DNA of 43,592 bases from an uncultured Eubacteriales bacterium. GTDB taxonomy: Bacteria; Bacillota; Clostridia; Peptostreptococcales; Anaerovoracaceae. Each line of letters starts with the position of its first letter. Within the stretch, counting starts at the first letter, position 1. The translations under genes and the position numbers were made by a program. Below the pieces are notes generated by a model. It had not been told where the DNA came from. It saw only the letters and a program-made list of their open reading frames with translations, and did no database searches. The DNA is taken from positions 1-43,592 of the forward strand of contig CACYHR010000011.1 in NCBI GenBank assembly GCA_902774265.1, read 5' to 3'. Below are positions 1-9,271 of this stretch, one piece after another.

Positions 1-198
1 ATGCAGGGAAAAGCGAGAACATATTTTATTATAGGAGTATTATTCGTAGTTATAGGCATTATCATGACTGTTTTTACCAAAACATCAAGAACGATGGCTT
101 ATGGTGATACTGTATTCGGGATTGCCATGCTGGCGTTATCCGTACACGAAAAGAAAAAGAATAATGACGATCATGACGATGGGGATAAAGAAGAATAA
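1..198 (+). CDS. Small two-helix membrane protein, function unknown
   Basis: A 65-residue product with two hydrophobic segments (about residues 8-26 and 32-47), followed by a charged tail rich in Asp, Lys and His. The first ATG is exactly at base 1, so the true start may lie outside the window and the gene could be N-terminally incomplete. I recognise no family. It ends 47 bases before the MATE-fusion gene on the same strand, so the two could be cotranscribed. Its short length and the acidic/His C-terminal tail are the only distinctive traits. It is real by its compact hydrophobic pattern rather than by homology, so confidence is moderate. Confidence 0.5.
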   Translation: MQGKARTYFIIGVLFVVIGIIMTVFTKTSRTMAYGDTVFGIAMLALSVHEKKKNNDDHDDGDKEE

Positions 199-245
199 AA
201 GTGCATGTCATTGATGGTTCCTCTCCGATATAAGTATTTCATCTT

Positions 246-2372
246 ATGAATACAACTGTTTCTGTCGAAAAAAACAGAATCGATGAAAGACAGGTGTCGA
301 TGATAGATAGAGTGTTTCGTCTGTCACTGACATCTTATTTTGCTGCCAATCTAATAACAGTACTTGGTTCCATCATAGACGGTATAATCGTAGGAAACAC
401 CATGGGCGAAGAAGCTATCACGGCTGTAAGTTTCGGATCGCCCATCGTTATCATATGTTCGGCAATAGGAACTACGATCAGTGTAGGCTTCCAGAATCAG
501 TCACTCAAATCTCTCAGCCGGGGAGACCGTGAAACAGCAGGCAAGGCACTTACGGAGACACTGATCATCGGGTTGCTGATATCTCTGGTCGTTATAATGC
601 TGACATTCAGCTATACGGGAACAATAGTTAATCATCTCGGTCTCGATAATACCGATTCATCCTATCTGCCCTGTATTGAATACATTAAGGGAATGATTTT
701 AGGTCTGCCCGCGATGACGGTTATGGCTATTTTTGTAAGAGGTACGCATATAGAAGGCAGGCACAGAGAAGCCGGTATAGCTGTGGCCGTAATGGCATGT
801 ATAAACCTGCTGGGTGATCTTGTCTGTGTGAAACTCCTTCATACCGGATTGTACGGTATCACTCTCGGAACATCAATCAGTTATTTTGCGGGAGCTGCTG
901 TCCTTGCATACGCATATACAAAGCCGGATATTCTGATCAGACCGTCGATAGAGGATATTTCCGTAATTGATACATTTAAAGTGAGTCATCTCGGCATGTG
1001 GGCAGGGATCGTAGCTTTAGTATATAATTTGTCTCTCTTTCTCAGAGCTGAAATGACAAATGCCGCAATAGAACTGTACGGAACGGGTGCGGCCGGTATG
1101 CGTGCATATAATGTCCAGGTGCAGCTGAATTACATTGTTGTAGTTTTTATGAGCAGTGCTATGGATGTGATGTTTCTAATCGGCGGCATATTCTGCGCGG
1201 AAGAGGATCGTCCGAACTTCAAACTGTTTATGCAGAGGGTGGTAAGATATGAAATCATCATTACTGCTGTTATCAGTCTGCTTATTTTCTTTTTTTCTGA
1301 CATCATAGCAGAGCTGTATCTCGGCAATGTGGGAAATGATGCCTTGTCGACGACAAAGGCTGTACTGAGAGCATACGCTGTAGGACTTACCTTCCAGATG
1401 ATAGTGCTCGTGTTCGCCAATTACATACAGGTTTTCGGGCATGGACTTATAGCCTGCATAGTATTTACTTATGCTAATGTAATCCTGGTTCCGTATGGTC
1501 TGGGGTATGGCAATGTTATTGCAAAAGAACTGAATGCAGATCTTGTCATCGGATGCTTCAACGGACTGCTGGCAGTCAGCATAATCGCGGTAATGGCTCT
1601 GCCTCTGCTGGTTCCTTTCGTTAACAGACGTTTATCCGGACGTGAATATGCATGGATGATGCCTGAGGACTTCGGAGTATCTCCTGTAGATGAACTGCGG
1701 GCCGTTATCAGCAGCGAATACGAAGTGAATGAGTTCTCACAGAAGGCGTGGGAATTCTGCGAGAGCAAGGGGGAGTCAAAAAAACTGTCATATCTGGCGT
1801 CACTGGCAGTTGAGGAAATGGCAAACAGCATACTTCAGCAGGAGCTCGGAATAGATGATGAGCAGCATTACCTGAGCGTAAGACTGGTATACAAAAAGAA
1901 TGAACTCATAATCAGAATGAGAGATAACTGCCGCAATTTCGATCCCCGCGCAAAATACGAGTCCATATTCGAGAACAGTGACCCGGAAAAAATGATAGGA
2001 GTAAAGATGATCATGGACAAAGCTGAAGAGGTAAGGTACACCTCGATGCTCGACATGAACAACCTCCTCATCCGCATCAGATCAGAGGCTGATGATACAG
2101 CCAAAACGTATGAAATCGTCAAAGCGGATGATATCGTCGAAACAGATGATATCGTCGAAACAGACTTGATCTGCGAGAACTGCGATACCGCTGAAGACAT
2201 CGTCGCTGACGCTGACATAATCTCCATAGACAGCGACGTTACCGAAGTCGGGGAAGGAACGGAAATCGCTGACATAACCGAAACGGACGATATATATGAA
2301 GACGAAAGCATGTCCTCAGCGGATATTTCGGATGCAGATCAATTATCAGGTGACACCGAAGTATCAAGATAG
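246..2372 (+). CDS. MATE-family transporter fused to a SpoIIAB/RsbW-like GHKL ATPase domain
   Basis: Residues about 20-458 form a 12-helix MATE (multidrug and toxin extrusion) module; the N-terminal region with IDGIIVGNTMGEEAITAVS is typical of the family. Residues about 475-615 resemble the histidine-kinase-like ATPase fold of SpoIIAB/RsbW: an N-box-like EEMANSI near 522 and a DNCRNFDP motif near 559, followed by a G2-like MIGVKMIMDKAEE. Residues about 615-708 are a strongly acidic, repeat-containing tail. MATE proteins usually have about 450 residues, so the extra 250 are the unusual part. The start at 246 lacks a clear ribosome site; the ATG at 300 is an alternative start. By inference the cytosolic ATPase domain links transport to a partner-switching pathway. 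A stand-alone homologue of that domain lies at 5068. Confidence 0.88.
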   Translation: MNTTVSVEKNRIDERQVSMIDRVFRLSLTSYFAANLITVLGSIIDGIIVGNTMGEEAITAVSFGSPIVIICSAIGTTISVGFQNQSLKSLSRGDRETAGKALTETLIIGLLISLVVIMLTFSYTGTIVNHLGLDNTDSSYLPCIEYIKGMILGLPAMTVMAIFVRGTHIEGRHREAGIAVAVMACINLLGDLVCVKLLHTGLYGITLGTSISYFAGAAVLAYAYTKPDILIRPSIEDISVIDTFKVSHLGMWAGIVALVYNLSLFLRAEMTNAAIELYGTGAAGMRAYNVQVQLNYIVVVFMSSAMDVMFLIGGIFCAEEDRPNFKLFMQRVVRYEIIITAVISLLIFFFSDIIAELYLGNVGNDALSTTKAVLRAYAVGLTFQMIVLVFANYIQVFGHGLIACIVFTYANVILVPYGLGYGNVIAKELNADLVIGCFNGLLAVSIIAVMALPLLVPFVNRRLSGREYAWMMPEDFGVSPVDELRAVISSEYEVNEFSQKAWEFCESKGESKKLSYLASLAVEEMANSILQQELGIDDEQHYLSVRLVYKKNELIIRMRDNCRNFDPRAKYESIFENSDPEKMIGVKMIMDKAEEVRYTSMLDMNNLLIRIRSEADDTAKTYEIVKADDIVETDDIVETDLICENCDTAEDIVADADIISIDSDVTEVGEGTEIADITETDDIYEDESMSSADISDADQLSGDTEVSR
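2127..2162 (+). repeat. Two perfect copies of an 18-bp in-frame tandem repeat
   Basis: The unit gatgatatcgtcgaaaca occurs twice in direct succession at 2127-2144 and 2145-2162. It encodes a repeated DDIVET in the acidic tail of the MATE fusion protein. More degenerate copies follow (DIVADAD, DITETDD). The repeat keeps the reading frame and probably varies in copy number between strains. Confidence 0.85.
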
Positions 2373-2430
2373 TAAAATAGAGCTATCAATGTTGCATATT
2401 TTATTTAAATATAATTAGGAGAAAGAGTAG

Positions 2431-4839
2431 ATGAAGAAGAAATTTATAACTATCGTTTCAGTCTTTGCACTGGCGCTTGCGATGATGCCTGCAATGGTAT
2501 TTGCGGAGACCGGTGTGGCTGAGAGCAGTATATCGACTGTCAATTTAAATGTTACGGCTCCGATGCATGAACAGAACACGGCATATACAACTCCTGATGT
2601 TTCTGTGCCGGACGGTGCAGACTATAGTATTTCCGGATCCGGGTGGCGTAATAACGCAGCCGGAGATCCGCTTCCTTACAGCATATATTTTACAGCGGGA
2701 AGAACATACTACTTTGCGCTTGAACTGACTGCAAAAGAAGGCTTTTCGTTCAGCCCGGATGCAGCCTTGAATGTAAGCGGAGGTAATCTTGAGAGTAAAG
2801 AGATCTCCGGGGCAAAAGCAACGATGATCATATCAGTAGTTGCATCTGAAAAGCCGTTCACACCGATAGAAAATGTTTCAGTTACGATCAATGTGCCGAC
2901 AGACGGCATGACAGTGAAGCAGGCATACGACGCTAACAAAGAGCAGACACTTATTCCTTCCGGACAGCATTACAGAGTGCCTGCTCATCCTTCCGACGGA
3001 ACTTATATTTCATGGCAGTATCCGAGCGGTTCATATATGAAAGATACATATCAATTTATAGAAGGCTCTGAATATATCGCCGGTGTATATCTGATCAGTG
3101 AAGGTGATTATGATTTTACTTCGGATACAAAGGTGAATGTGAGCGGCGGCACGGTGATCAGCCAGTCAATCGGAACATATATGACACAGACAACACTTTC
3201 GATCACGGTCAAGGTCAGGATCGGGGATGCCACTCACAATACAGTAGCATTTGATGTGAACAGCGGTACAAAGGGTCAGGGCTGGCCTGATGGCGATGCC
3301 ATAACACTGGACAGGGATACAAAACTGAATTTCAGTATATCGGGTGTGAACTCGGAATCAGCTGAGATATCGGTCTCAGGAGGAACTGAAGCGAAAGTTA
3401 ATGCGACAGCACCTTCCGGATGTGTATTCCACGGTATTTCTGTTGTGACACAGACTGAGTCAGATCATTACTCTGCCGGAGATAAGATCCCTGAATATAC
3501 ATTGAGTCAGCCATTAACGATCAGATTCAACTGGGTAAAGAAACCTGCAATCGATAAGATCAGCCTGACACTGATATCTCCTGTATGCGGTGCTGTGATA
3601 ATCGGTAATCCGGATGATAAAGCATCGATTCCGGATGTAAAGATCGCCGGTGATAACTGCCGGCTGTATCAGCAGCCCGTATGGGTAAGCAGCGAGTCAG
3701 TAAAGCAGCCGTTTACAGGGAAAATCGTTGGCGGAGATAACTACAAGGCTAAGATAATGGTTGCTGCAAATGATGCTTATACCATTGATCAGGGAAATCC
3801 GCCTGAAGTAACAGTCAACGGCAAATCAGTTACTGTTGCCGAAATCACTAAAGATTATATTACTGTGATTGCAGATGCCGTTGCTGATCACGGAAATGCG
3901 AAGACGCGCGAAGAGGTCGTCAAGGCAGCTGCATGCACCGAAAACGGGACGAAGAACTACATTGTTTACTGCCCTGAATGCAACAAAGAACTCGGCAGAG
4001 AAACAGATGCAATAGCAGCATCAGGACACAGATGGGGCGAGTGGAAGGTCGTTAAAGAAGCAACACAGACAGCAGCCGGTTTAAAGACCCGCACATGCGG
4101 TTCCTGTGGCGCTGAAGACTCAAGCTCTATCCCTGTAAAAGAAGCTGCTTCGCATGTACATGCATGGGACGGCGGCGTAGTTGTCAGTGCGCCCGGATGT
4201 GAGACTGCAGGCGAAACAAGATATACCTGCAGTATCTGCGGTGAGACCAGAACTGAACATCCTGAGCAGACAGGACACGCTGCAGGAGAATGGACTGAGA
4301 CGGTTATAAGGCAGAATACCTGCGGTCATAAGGGCTATGTGATCAGATCGCTGCATTGCAATAATTGCGGTGAAGTACTTACGAGAATCCTGATTCCGGT
4401 TGATGCTGTAGATCATGTATGGAACAGCGGCAAAGTTACCAAAACACCGACATCCGGAAAAGAGGGGAGCATCACATATACATGTACGATCTGCGGTGAA
4501 ACAAAAACTGAATCGCTGTCACTGAGCAAATTCAAAGCTCTTAAGAAAGACTTCAAACCGGGCAAAGTCAGACTGATAAAGGTGAAAAAATCCGGGAAAA
4601 AAGTAACAGCCAAATGGAAGAAAGCTGCTAAAGCAAATGGCTATCAGCTGCAGATACGAAAAGGCAAAAAGACTGTAAAGACTGTCAATGTGAAGAGCAG
4701 CGGAAAAACCATCAGCAAAACAGTCGGCAAACTCAAAAAGAAGGCTAAATACACAGTGCGTGTGCGTGCATACAATAATAAGACAGGCGTCAGAATATAC
4801 GGTAAGTGGTCAAAAGTGAAGAAGGCTAAAGCAAAATAG
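2431..4839 (+). CDS. Large secreted protein with CxxC modules and a C-terminal Fn3-like domain
   Basis: The product has 802 residues and a clear signal peptide (MKKK, hydrophobic core, cleavage likely after VFA at about residue 25). Residues about 30-490 look like repeated beta-rich domains. From about 495 to 700 there are several CxxC modules (CPEC, CGSC, CSIC, CNNC, CTIC), each following a His-Trp or aromatic-rich turn, arranged like short repeated ribbons. Residues about 705-802 form a Lys-rich fibronectin type III-like module ending in YGKWSKVKKAKAK. A good ribosome site (aggaga) precedes the ATG. No sortase motif or C-terminal membrane anchor is visible, so cell-wall binding by the basic C-terminus is an inference. 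The same C-terminal module recurs in the protein at 19801. Function is unknown; adhesion or cell-wall interaction is plausible. Confidence 0.85.
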   Translation: MKKKFITIVSVFALALAMMPAMVFAETGVAESSISTVNLNVTAPMHEQNTAYTTPDVSVPDGADYSISGSGWRNNAAGDPLPYSIYFTAGRTYYFALELTAKEGFSFSPDAALNVSGGNLESKEISGAKATMIISVVASEKPFTPIENVSVTINVPTDGMTVKQAYDANKEQTLIPSGQHYRVPAHPSDGTYISWQYPSGSYMKDTYQFIEGSEYIAGVYLISEGDYDFTSDTKVNVSGGTVISQSIGTYMTQTTLSITVKVRIGDATHNTVAFDVNSGTKGQGWPDGDAITLDRDTKLNFSISGVNSESAEISVSGGTEAKVNATAPSGCVFHGISVVTQTESDHYSAGDKIPEYTLSQPLTIRFNWVKKPAIDKISLTLISPVCGAVIIGNPDDKASIPDVKIAGDNCRLYQQPVWVSSESVKQPFTGKIVGGDNYKAKIMVAANDAYTIDQGNPPEVTVNGKSVTVAEITKDYITVIADAVADHGNAKTREEVVKAAACTENGTKNYIVYCPECNKELGRETDAIAASGHRWGEWKVVKEATQTAAGLKTRTCGSCGAEDSSSIPVKEAASHVHAWDGGVVVSAPGCETAGETRYTCSICGETRTEHPEQTGHAAGEWTETVIRQNTCGHKGYVIRSLHCNNCGEVLTRILIPVDAVDHVWNSGKVTKTPTSGKEGSITYTCTICGETKTESLSLSKFKALKKDFKPGKVRLIKVKKSGKKVTAKWKKAAKANGYQLQIRKGKKTVKTVNVKSSGKTISKTVGKLKKKAKYTVRVRAYNNKTGVRIYGKWSKVKKAKAK

Positions 4840-4858
4840 TAACAGCTGAAAAAATCTG

Positions 4859-4917
4859 TCCGGGATATATGATCTTAGCGGGAATGGCTTTGTTCATGTA
4901 TCCCGGATGCTTTATTT
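4859..4917 (+). terminator. Rho-independent-like terminator after the secreted protein gene
   Basis: A 14-bp stem (4859-4872 with 4894-4907, one G-U pair) encloses a 21-base loop and is followed by tgctttattt. It lies 20 bases after the stop codon of the secreted protein and just before a separate promoter, so it likely insulates the export operon. Confidence 0.65.
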
Positions 4918-4931
4918 ACAGGCATAACTAG

Positions 4932-4940
4932 TGATATAAT
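4932..4940 (+). promoter_or_regulatory. Extended -10 promoter for the peptide-export operon
   Basis: TG at 4932-4933 followed by a perfect TATAAT at 4935-4940 gives an extended -10 box. No good -35 is seen at 17 bases; TTTACA at 4915 is only 14 bases upstream. Transcription would start near 4947 and leave a leader of about 120 bases before the RsbW-like gene at 5068. This is a housekeeping-type element, not an ECF-type one. Confidence 0.5.
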
Positions 4941-5067
4941 ACCATCAACTGTTCTCAGGAACGGCAGGTCATATACGACTAGCCGGGGGACAGGGGCCGG
5001 ATGATAATTTCAGATTTTAATAGAAAATTGAAAGCTCAGAGATAATCTGCTTCTTCTGTATAAAAAA

Positions 5068-5484
5068 GTGGGAAAGATGAAAGAATTAAGACTAAAAGCA
5101 ACTGAACACAATATCGAGACAGCAACGGAATTCATAAACAGAGAACTGAATTCTGAAGGCTGCAGTGACGATGCCCGGGCGTTGATAGATATTGCTATTG
5201 ACGATCTGTTCTGCAATATCGCCAGATATGCATACGGACAGGATGAGGGAGCTGTGCTGGTCCGTTTTGAATTCGATGAAAAAGGAAAAGCGGCATCTGT
5301 CACATTAATAGATGAAGGAATACCTTTCGATCCGCTTCAGAAAGAGGATCCGGACATCACGCTCTCCGCTGAAGAGAGAAAGATTGGAGGCCTCGGGATT
5401 TATATGGTAAAACATATCATGGATGCTGTCGAATACAAATATGAAGATGGACGCAACATTATCAGAATAACAAAAAAGATATAG
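5068..5484 (+). CDS. RsbW/SpoIIAB-like ATP-binding protein (serine kinase / anti-sigma type)
   Basis: A 138-residue single-domain GHKL ATPase. Visible motifs are an N-box (DIAIDDLFCNIARYAYG), a G1-like DEGIPFDP and a G2 GGLGIYMVKHIMD. Proteins of this family bind ATP and either phosphorylate a STAS antagonist or sequester a sigma factor. No STAS protein is present in the window. The start is GTG at 5068; an ATG three codons later (5077) is an alternative, and neither has a well-spaced ribosome site. It ends 22 bases before the HlyD-like gene and is probably the first gene of that operon. Control of the ECF sigma factor at 11823 is an inference from gene order; classical RsbW partners are SigB/SigF-type factors, not ECF factors. 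Confidence 0.85.
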   Translation: MGKMKELRLKATEHNIETATEFINRELNSEGCSDDARALIDIAIDDLFCNIARYAYGQDEGAVLVRFEFDEKGKAASVTLIDEGIPFDPLQKEDPDITLSAEERKIGGLGIYMVKHIMDAVEYKYEDGRNIIRITKKI

Positions 5485-5506
5485 TATAGGAATTATCGGA
5501 GGAAGC

Positions 5507-7093
5507 ATGGCGGACTATTACAGAAAATCGTCATTGGATAAACTGTCTTCACCGGAACAGCTCGACAGGGCGATAACGATCATTTCGCCTTCATTTTGGG
5601 TTGCGGCTATTGGCGGAGGATTGATAATCGCGGTTGTGCTGATCTGGTCTGTATTTGGCAGACTGCCTGTCAGTGTGAGCACGATCGGTATGTACATGGG
5701 CGATAATGGTATATACAACGCAGTAGCTGAGGCTGACGGCCTTGTTGATGAAGTGTTCATAGTCGAAGGCCAGGATGTCACGGCAGGGCAGAAACTGGTG
5801 CAGCTCGATGATGATCTTTATACGAAAAAGATAGCCGATCTTGAGGCAAGAAGAGATACTGTTGAAAGCGTCACCTTCTATTCATACGATGATCCGTCTA
5901 ACACTGATACGAAGCCGTTGCTTGATATCAAGGCAGAGGCTAAACTCACCGGCACGGCTCTTTCTGCTGATCAGATCGCTCTCAGGGACAGAGAAAAGTC
6001 TCTTTCAAAACAGCGCAGCAAAACGAGGGCTGCTGCATCTGATTTCAAATCAAAAAAGAAAAAGTATTATAACAAACAAGCAGCATATCTTAAGGCTCAG
6101 ACTGCTTATAAAAAAGCTCAGGATGCGCTGACATCCGCCCGGAATGCTTATGAGGCATATGAAAAGACGGTGAGTGATCCTCCGACGGCTGAACAGGAAG
6201 AGCAGCTCAAAAAACTTGAGGAGGCTGTTTCCGATGCAAACGACGATTTCAGGAAAGCCGAGAGTTCTCTTCAGAAACTTGAACTGCAGCTCAAAAATGC
6301 GGAAACGGACTATAACAGAGCTATGCAGTCATATGAAAATGAAAAGTCTGCACTGAAATCTATGAACGAAACAGTATCACAGCTCAGAACCAAGGTCAGG
6401 GGAGACAGAGTCGGAAAGAACGATCAGGAAAATTCTCTTGAAGACCGGTTCGATTCGGCAAAAGGCAGTGCTATTGATCAGATCAATCAGGATATAGACA
6501 ATCTGCAGACAGAAGCAAACAACCTGCTGTTCACTGCAAAGATCGGAGGCAGGGTTACCAGTGTAAATGTATCCAGAGGCGATGCGGTAAAGAGCGGTAT
6601 GACCCTGTTCAAGATAGTTTCAGAGGATAATGAACAGGATGATGTGGTTCTTTATGTACCTGTGGCAAACGGACGTAAGATACAGGAAGGAATGAAGGCT
6701 GATGTATATCCGTCTACGATCAACCGTCAGGAATACGGACATATGACCGGGATTGTCGCGTTCGTATCGGATTATACGGCTACAACTGAGGATCTTCTCA
6801 ATGAACTCGGCGATCAGGCTCTGGTACAGGGATTCCAGCAGAATGGTTCTGTTGTGCGTGTTACTATTACGCTTGACCGTGATCCGGCAACTGAGAGCGG
6901 ATATAAATGGTCGAGCAAAAAAGGCGGACAGCAGAAAATCAAAGAAGGCACGGTCGTTTCTGCTGATGTCATCACAGAGACCAAGGCTCCTATAACTATG
7001 CTGATACCTTATCTGAAGACTTTGTTTTCTACCAAAAGTTATCAGGAAAACATGTTACAGAATAATGATGTTCTTCAGGCCGGTGAATACTAA
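5507..7093 (+). CDS. HlyD-family adaptor of an NHLP/NHLM-type peptide export system
   Basis: The 528-residue protein has a short cytosolic N-terminus and one membrane helix (about residues 30-52). An extracytoplasmic part follows, with a first lipoyl/barrel half (about 65-105), a long coiled coil rich in Lys, Ala and Glu (about 165-340), and a second lipoyl-like half (GGRVTSVNVSRGDAV, about 345-375). This is the HlyD/membrane-fusion layout. Its position directly before a C39-peptidase ABC transporter and a second ABC protein matches the NHLM bacteriocin secretion trio (TIGR03794 type, recognised by architecture only). The ribosome site ggagga precedes the ATG. In a Gram-positive cell it would bridge the transporter across the cell wall zone rather than to an outer membrane. 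Confidence 0.88.
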   Translation: MADYYRKSSLDKLSSPEQLDRAITIISPSFWVAAIGGGLIIAVVLIWSVFGRLPVSVSTIGMYMGDNGIYNAVAEADGLVDEVFIVEGQDVTAGQKLVQLDDDLYTKKIADLEARRDTVESVTFYSYDDPSNTDTKPLLDIKAEAKLTGTALSADQIALRDREKSLSKQRSKTRAAASDFKSKKKKYYNKQAAYLKAQTAYKKAQDALTSARNAYEAYEKTVSDPPTAEQEEQLKKLEEAVSDANDDFRKAESSLQKLELQLKNAETDYNRAMQSYENEKSALKSMNETVSQLRTKVRGDRVGKNDQENSLEDRFDSAKGSAIDQINQDIDNLQTEANNLLFTAKIGGRVTSVNVSRGDAVKSGMTLFKIVSEDNEQDDVVLYVPVANGRKIQEGMKADVYPSTINRQEYGHMTGIVAFVSDYTATTEDLLNELGDQALVQGFQQNGSVVRVTITLDRDPATESGYKWSSKKGGQQKIKEGTVVSADVITETKAPITMLIPYLKTLFSTKSYQENMLQNNDVLQAGEY

Positions 7094-7105
7094 GGACAAA
7101 ACTCA

Positions 7106-9250
7106 ATGAGCAATTCATACGCAAAGACTCCGACGATATATCAGATGGAGGCCACCGAATGCGGAGCGGCTTCTCTCGGTATGATACTGGGGTATTTCGG
7201 CAAACACATGCCTCTCGAGAAACTCCGGATAGAGACAGGCGTTTCCCGTGACGGATGCAATATGAAGAATATAATGCGGGCAGGCAGAAAGTACGGGCTC
7301 GAGGTCCACGGATACCGTAAAGACCTCGACGGTCTTTTTGAGATGCCCGTTCCATGCATAATACACTGGAATTTCAACCACTTCGTTGTATGGGAGGGAC
7401 GTAAAGGCAGAGATTGCTATATAAACGACCCGGCTGTGGGAAGGCGCAAACTCACCATAGATGATATAGATGACTGCTATACCGGAGTAGTCATGACTTT
7501 TGACGTGACCGATGCTTTTGAGAAAAGCAGGGAAAGCGAAACTCTGCGGGTGTTCTTAAGACAAAGGCTGAAAGGACAGCTGGGAGAAATCAATGCAATT
7601 ATATGTCTTGGCTTCTTTCTCATGATACCGGGTCTTATTATACCGGTATTCTCCAAGGTGTTCATAGATGACATACTGCTGGGAGGAAACAATGACTGGA
7701 TAATTGCACTTCTTTCGATCATGTTCGGAACGGTGATATTCAAGGCGGTTCTGACATATTACAGGGGTTATCTTATGCACAAGCTGCAGAACAAACTCTC
7801 TATGATCAGCGGATACAATCTGCTTGCACATATGCTGAGGCTGCCTGTATCATTCTTCGACCAGAGATTTACGGGAGATCTTTCGAACCGTATCCAGAAT
7901 AACGACAGTGTAAATGAATTTCTCACCACCGATCTGGCGGAGGTGGTGCTGAATTGTATAGTTGCTCCGCTGTATCTGATAATACTCTTGTTTTACAGCC
8001 CTCTGCTTACGGGGATATTGACCGCTGTTACTGCCGTCAACCTTCTGATAATGATGAAAAGCTCGGAATATCTTTCGAATGTTTCAATGAAGAACCAGCA
8101 GGATCAGAGTAAGCTGATAGGAGTGTTGTTCAGCGGACTTACGATAACAAGTACTCTCAAGGCGTCCGGGACAGAAAACGAATTTATCAGCAGGCTGCAG
8201 GGCAATTATGCCAGGAGCATCAACACCGAACAAAGCATGGGAATGAGTCAGGAGATACTCAATGCCATCCCCGAAATAACACAGAATATACTCAGCGTTA
8301 TTATGCTGATAATCGGAGGTATGCTGGTAGTATCGGGTGAAATGACCGTCGGTATGCTGATAGCTTACATTTCACTTCAGGCGTCTTTTACGGAACCTGT
8401 CAATGCAGTGGCCGGCTTTTTACAAAAAATACAGACCGCCAAGGCCGATATGGCCAGGGTCAATGACATAATGAAATACGAGGTGGACGGCAGATATAAT
8501 GTAAACGAATATGAACAAATCACCGAAAAACTGACAGGAAATGTAGATCTCGAAAAGATATCATTCGGATATGACATACTGAAACCGCCTATAATCGAGG
8601 ATTTCAGTTTTCATCTTGAACCGGGACAGTCTATAGCATTTGTCGGAGCATCGGGCAGCGGTAAATCTACGGTATCCAAGATCTGTTCAGGCCTCTACAA
8701 ACCGTGGGACGGTGAAATCAGGTTTGACGGATATCCTGTTTCCGATATACCGCCGGCTGTTCTGTCGACCAGTATTTCGACGGTCAGTCAGAAAATTACG
8801 CTTTTTTCCGGAACCATACAGGAGAACCTTACATTGTGGGACCGGTTCATCTCAAAGGAAGACATGATAAAAGCTGCCAAAGATGCATGCATACATGACT
8901 TTATCACGACCAAGCCCGGAGCATACAGCTACGAGCTGACGGAGGGCGGAGGTAATCTGTCGGGAGGACAGAGGCAGAGACTCGAAATAGCAAGAGCGCT
9001 GGTTTCCAATCCGAGCATACTGATAATGGACGAGGCTACAAGTGCACTCGACCCGATCGTTGAAAAACAGATACTCGACAATATCAAGAGGAGAGGATGC
9101 ACCTGTATAATAGTGGCACACAGACTTTCGGCAATAAGAGATTGTGATGAAATAATCGTCATGGAATACGGAAAGATCGTGCAGCGAGGCAGTCATGATG
9201 ATCTCGCTGCTATGCCCGGTCATTATCAGAGGCTTATACATAATATTTAA
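7106..9250 (+). CDS. NHLP-type peptidase/permease/ATPase ABC exporter (C39 peptidase)
   Basis: At 714 residues it has the full bacteriocin-exporter layout. The N-terminal C39 peptidase has Cys19 in QMEATECGAASL, His92 in NHFVV and Asp108 in INDPA. A six-helix permease spans about 155-450. The ATPase has Walker A GASGSGKST, signature LSGGQRQ and Walker B ILIMDEATSALD. C39 domains cut double-glycine leaders during export. The substrate is very likely the GG-leader peptide at 12434. The gene starts 12 bases after the adaptor gene (aagga, spacing 9) and is followed 21 bases later by the second ABC gene. All catalytic residues are intact, so it should be active. This corresponds to the NHLM ABC1 type (TIGR03796-like, by architecture). 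Confidence 0.92.
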   Translation: MSNSYAKTPTIYQMEATECGAASLGMILGYFGKHMPLEKLRIETGVSRDGCNMKNIMRAGRKYGLEVHGYRKDLDGLFEMPVPCIIHWNFNHFVVWEGRKGRDCYINDPAVGRRKLTIDDIDDCYTGVVMTFDVTDAFEKSRESETLRVFLRQRLKGQLGEINAIICLGFFLMIPGLIIPVFSKVFIDDILLGGNNDWIIALLSIMFGTVIFKAVLTYYRGYLMHKLQNKLSMISGYNLLAHMLRLPVSFFDQRFTGDLSNRIQNNDSVNEFLTTDLAEVVLNCIVAPLYLIILLFYSPLLTGILTAVTAVNLLIMMKSSEYLSNVSMKNQQDQSKLIGVLFSGLTITSTLKASGTENEFISRLQGNYARSINTEQSMGMSQEILNAIPEITQNILSVIMLIIGGMLVVSGEMTVGMLIAYISLQASFTEPVNAVAGFLQKIQTAKADMARVNDIMKYEVDGRYNVNEYEQITEKLTGNVDLEKISFGYDILKPPIIEDFSFHLEPGQSIAFVGASGSGKSTVSKICSGLYKPWDGEIRFDGYPVSDIPPAVLSTSISTVSQKITLFSGTIQENLTLWDRFISKEDMIKAAKDACIHDFITTKPGAYSYELTEGGGNLSGGQRQRLEIARALVSNPSILIMDEATSALDPIVEKQILDNIKRRGCTCIIVAHRLSAIRDCDEIIVMEYGKIVQRGSHDDLAAMPGHYQRLIHNI

Positions 9251-9271
9251 TCATCCCCGGCGGAGGAAGAA

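Noticed and set aside
2410-2415. TATAAT before the secreted protein gene
   Set aside because: It is so close to the ATG that transcription would begin inside or after the ribosome site; no -35 at proper spacing.
4866-4930. 20-codon open frame within the terminator region upstream of the export operon
   Set aside because: It overlaps the terminator stem, has no ribosome site and no leader-like GG motif.
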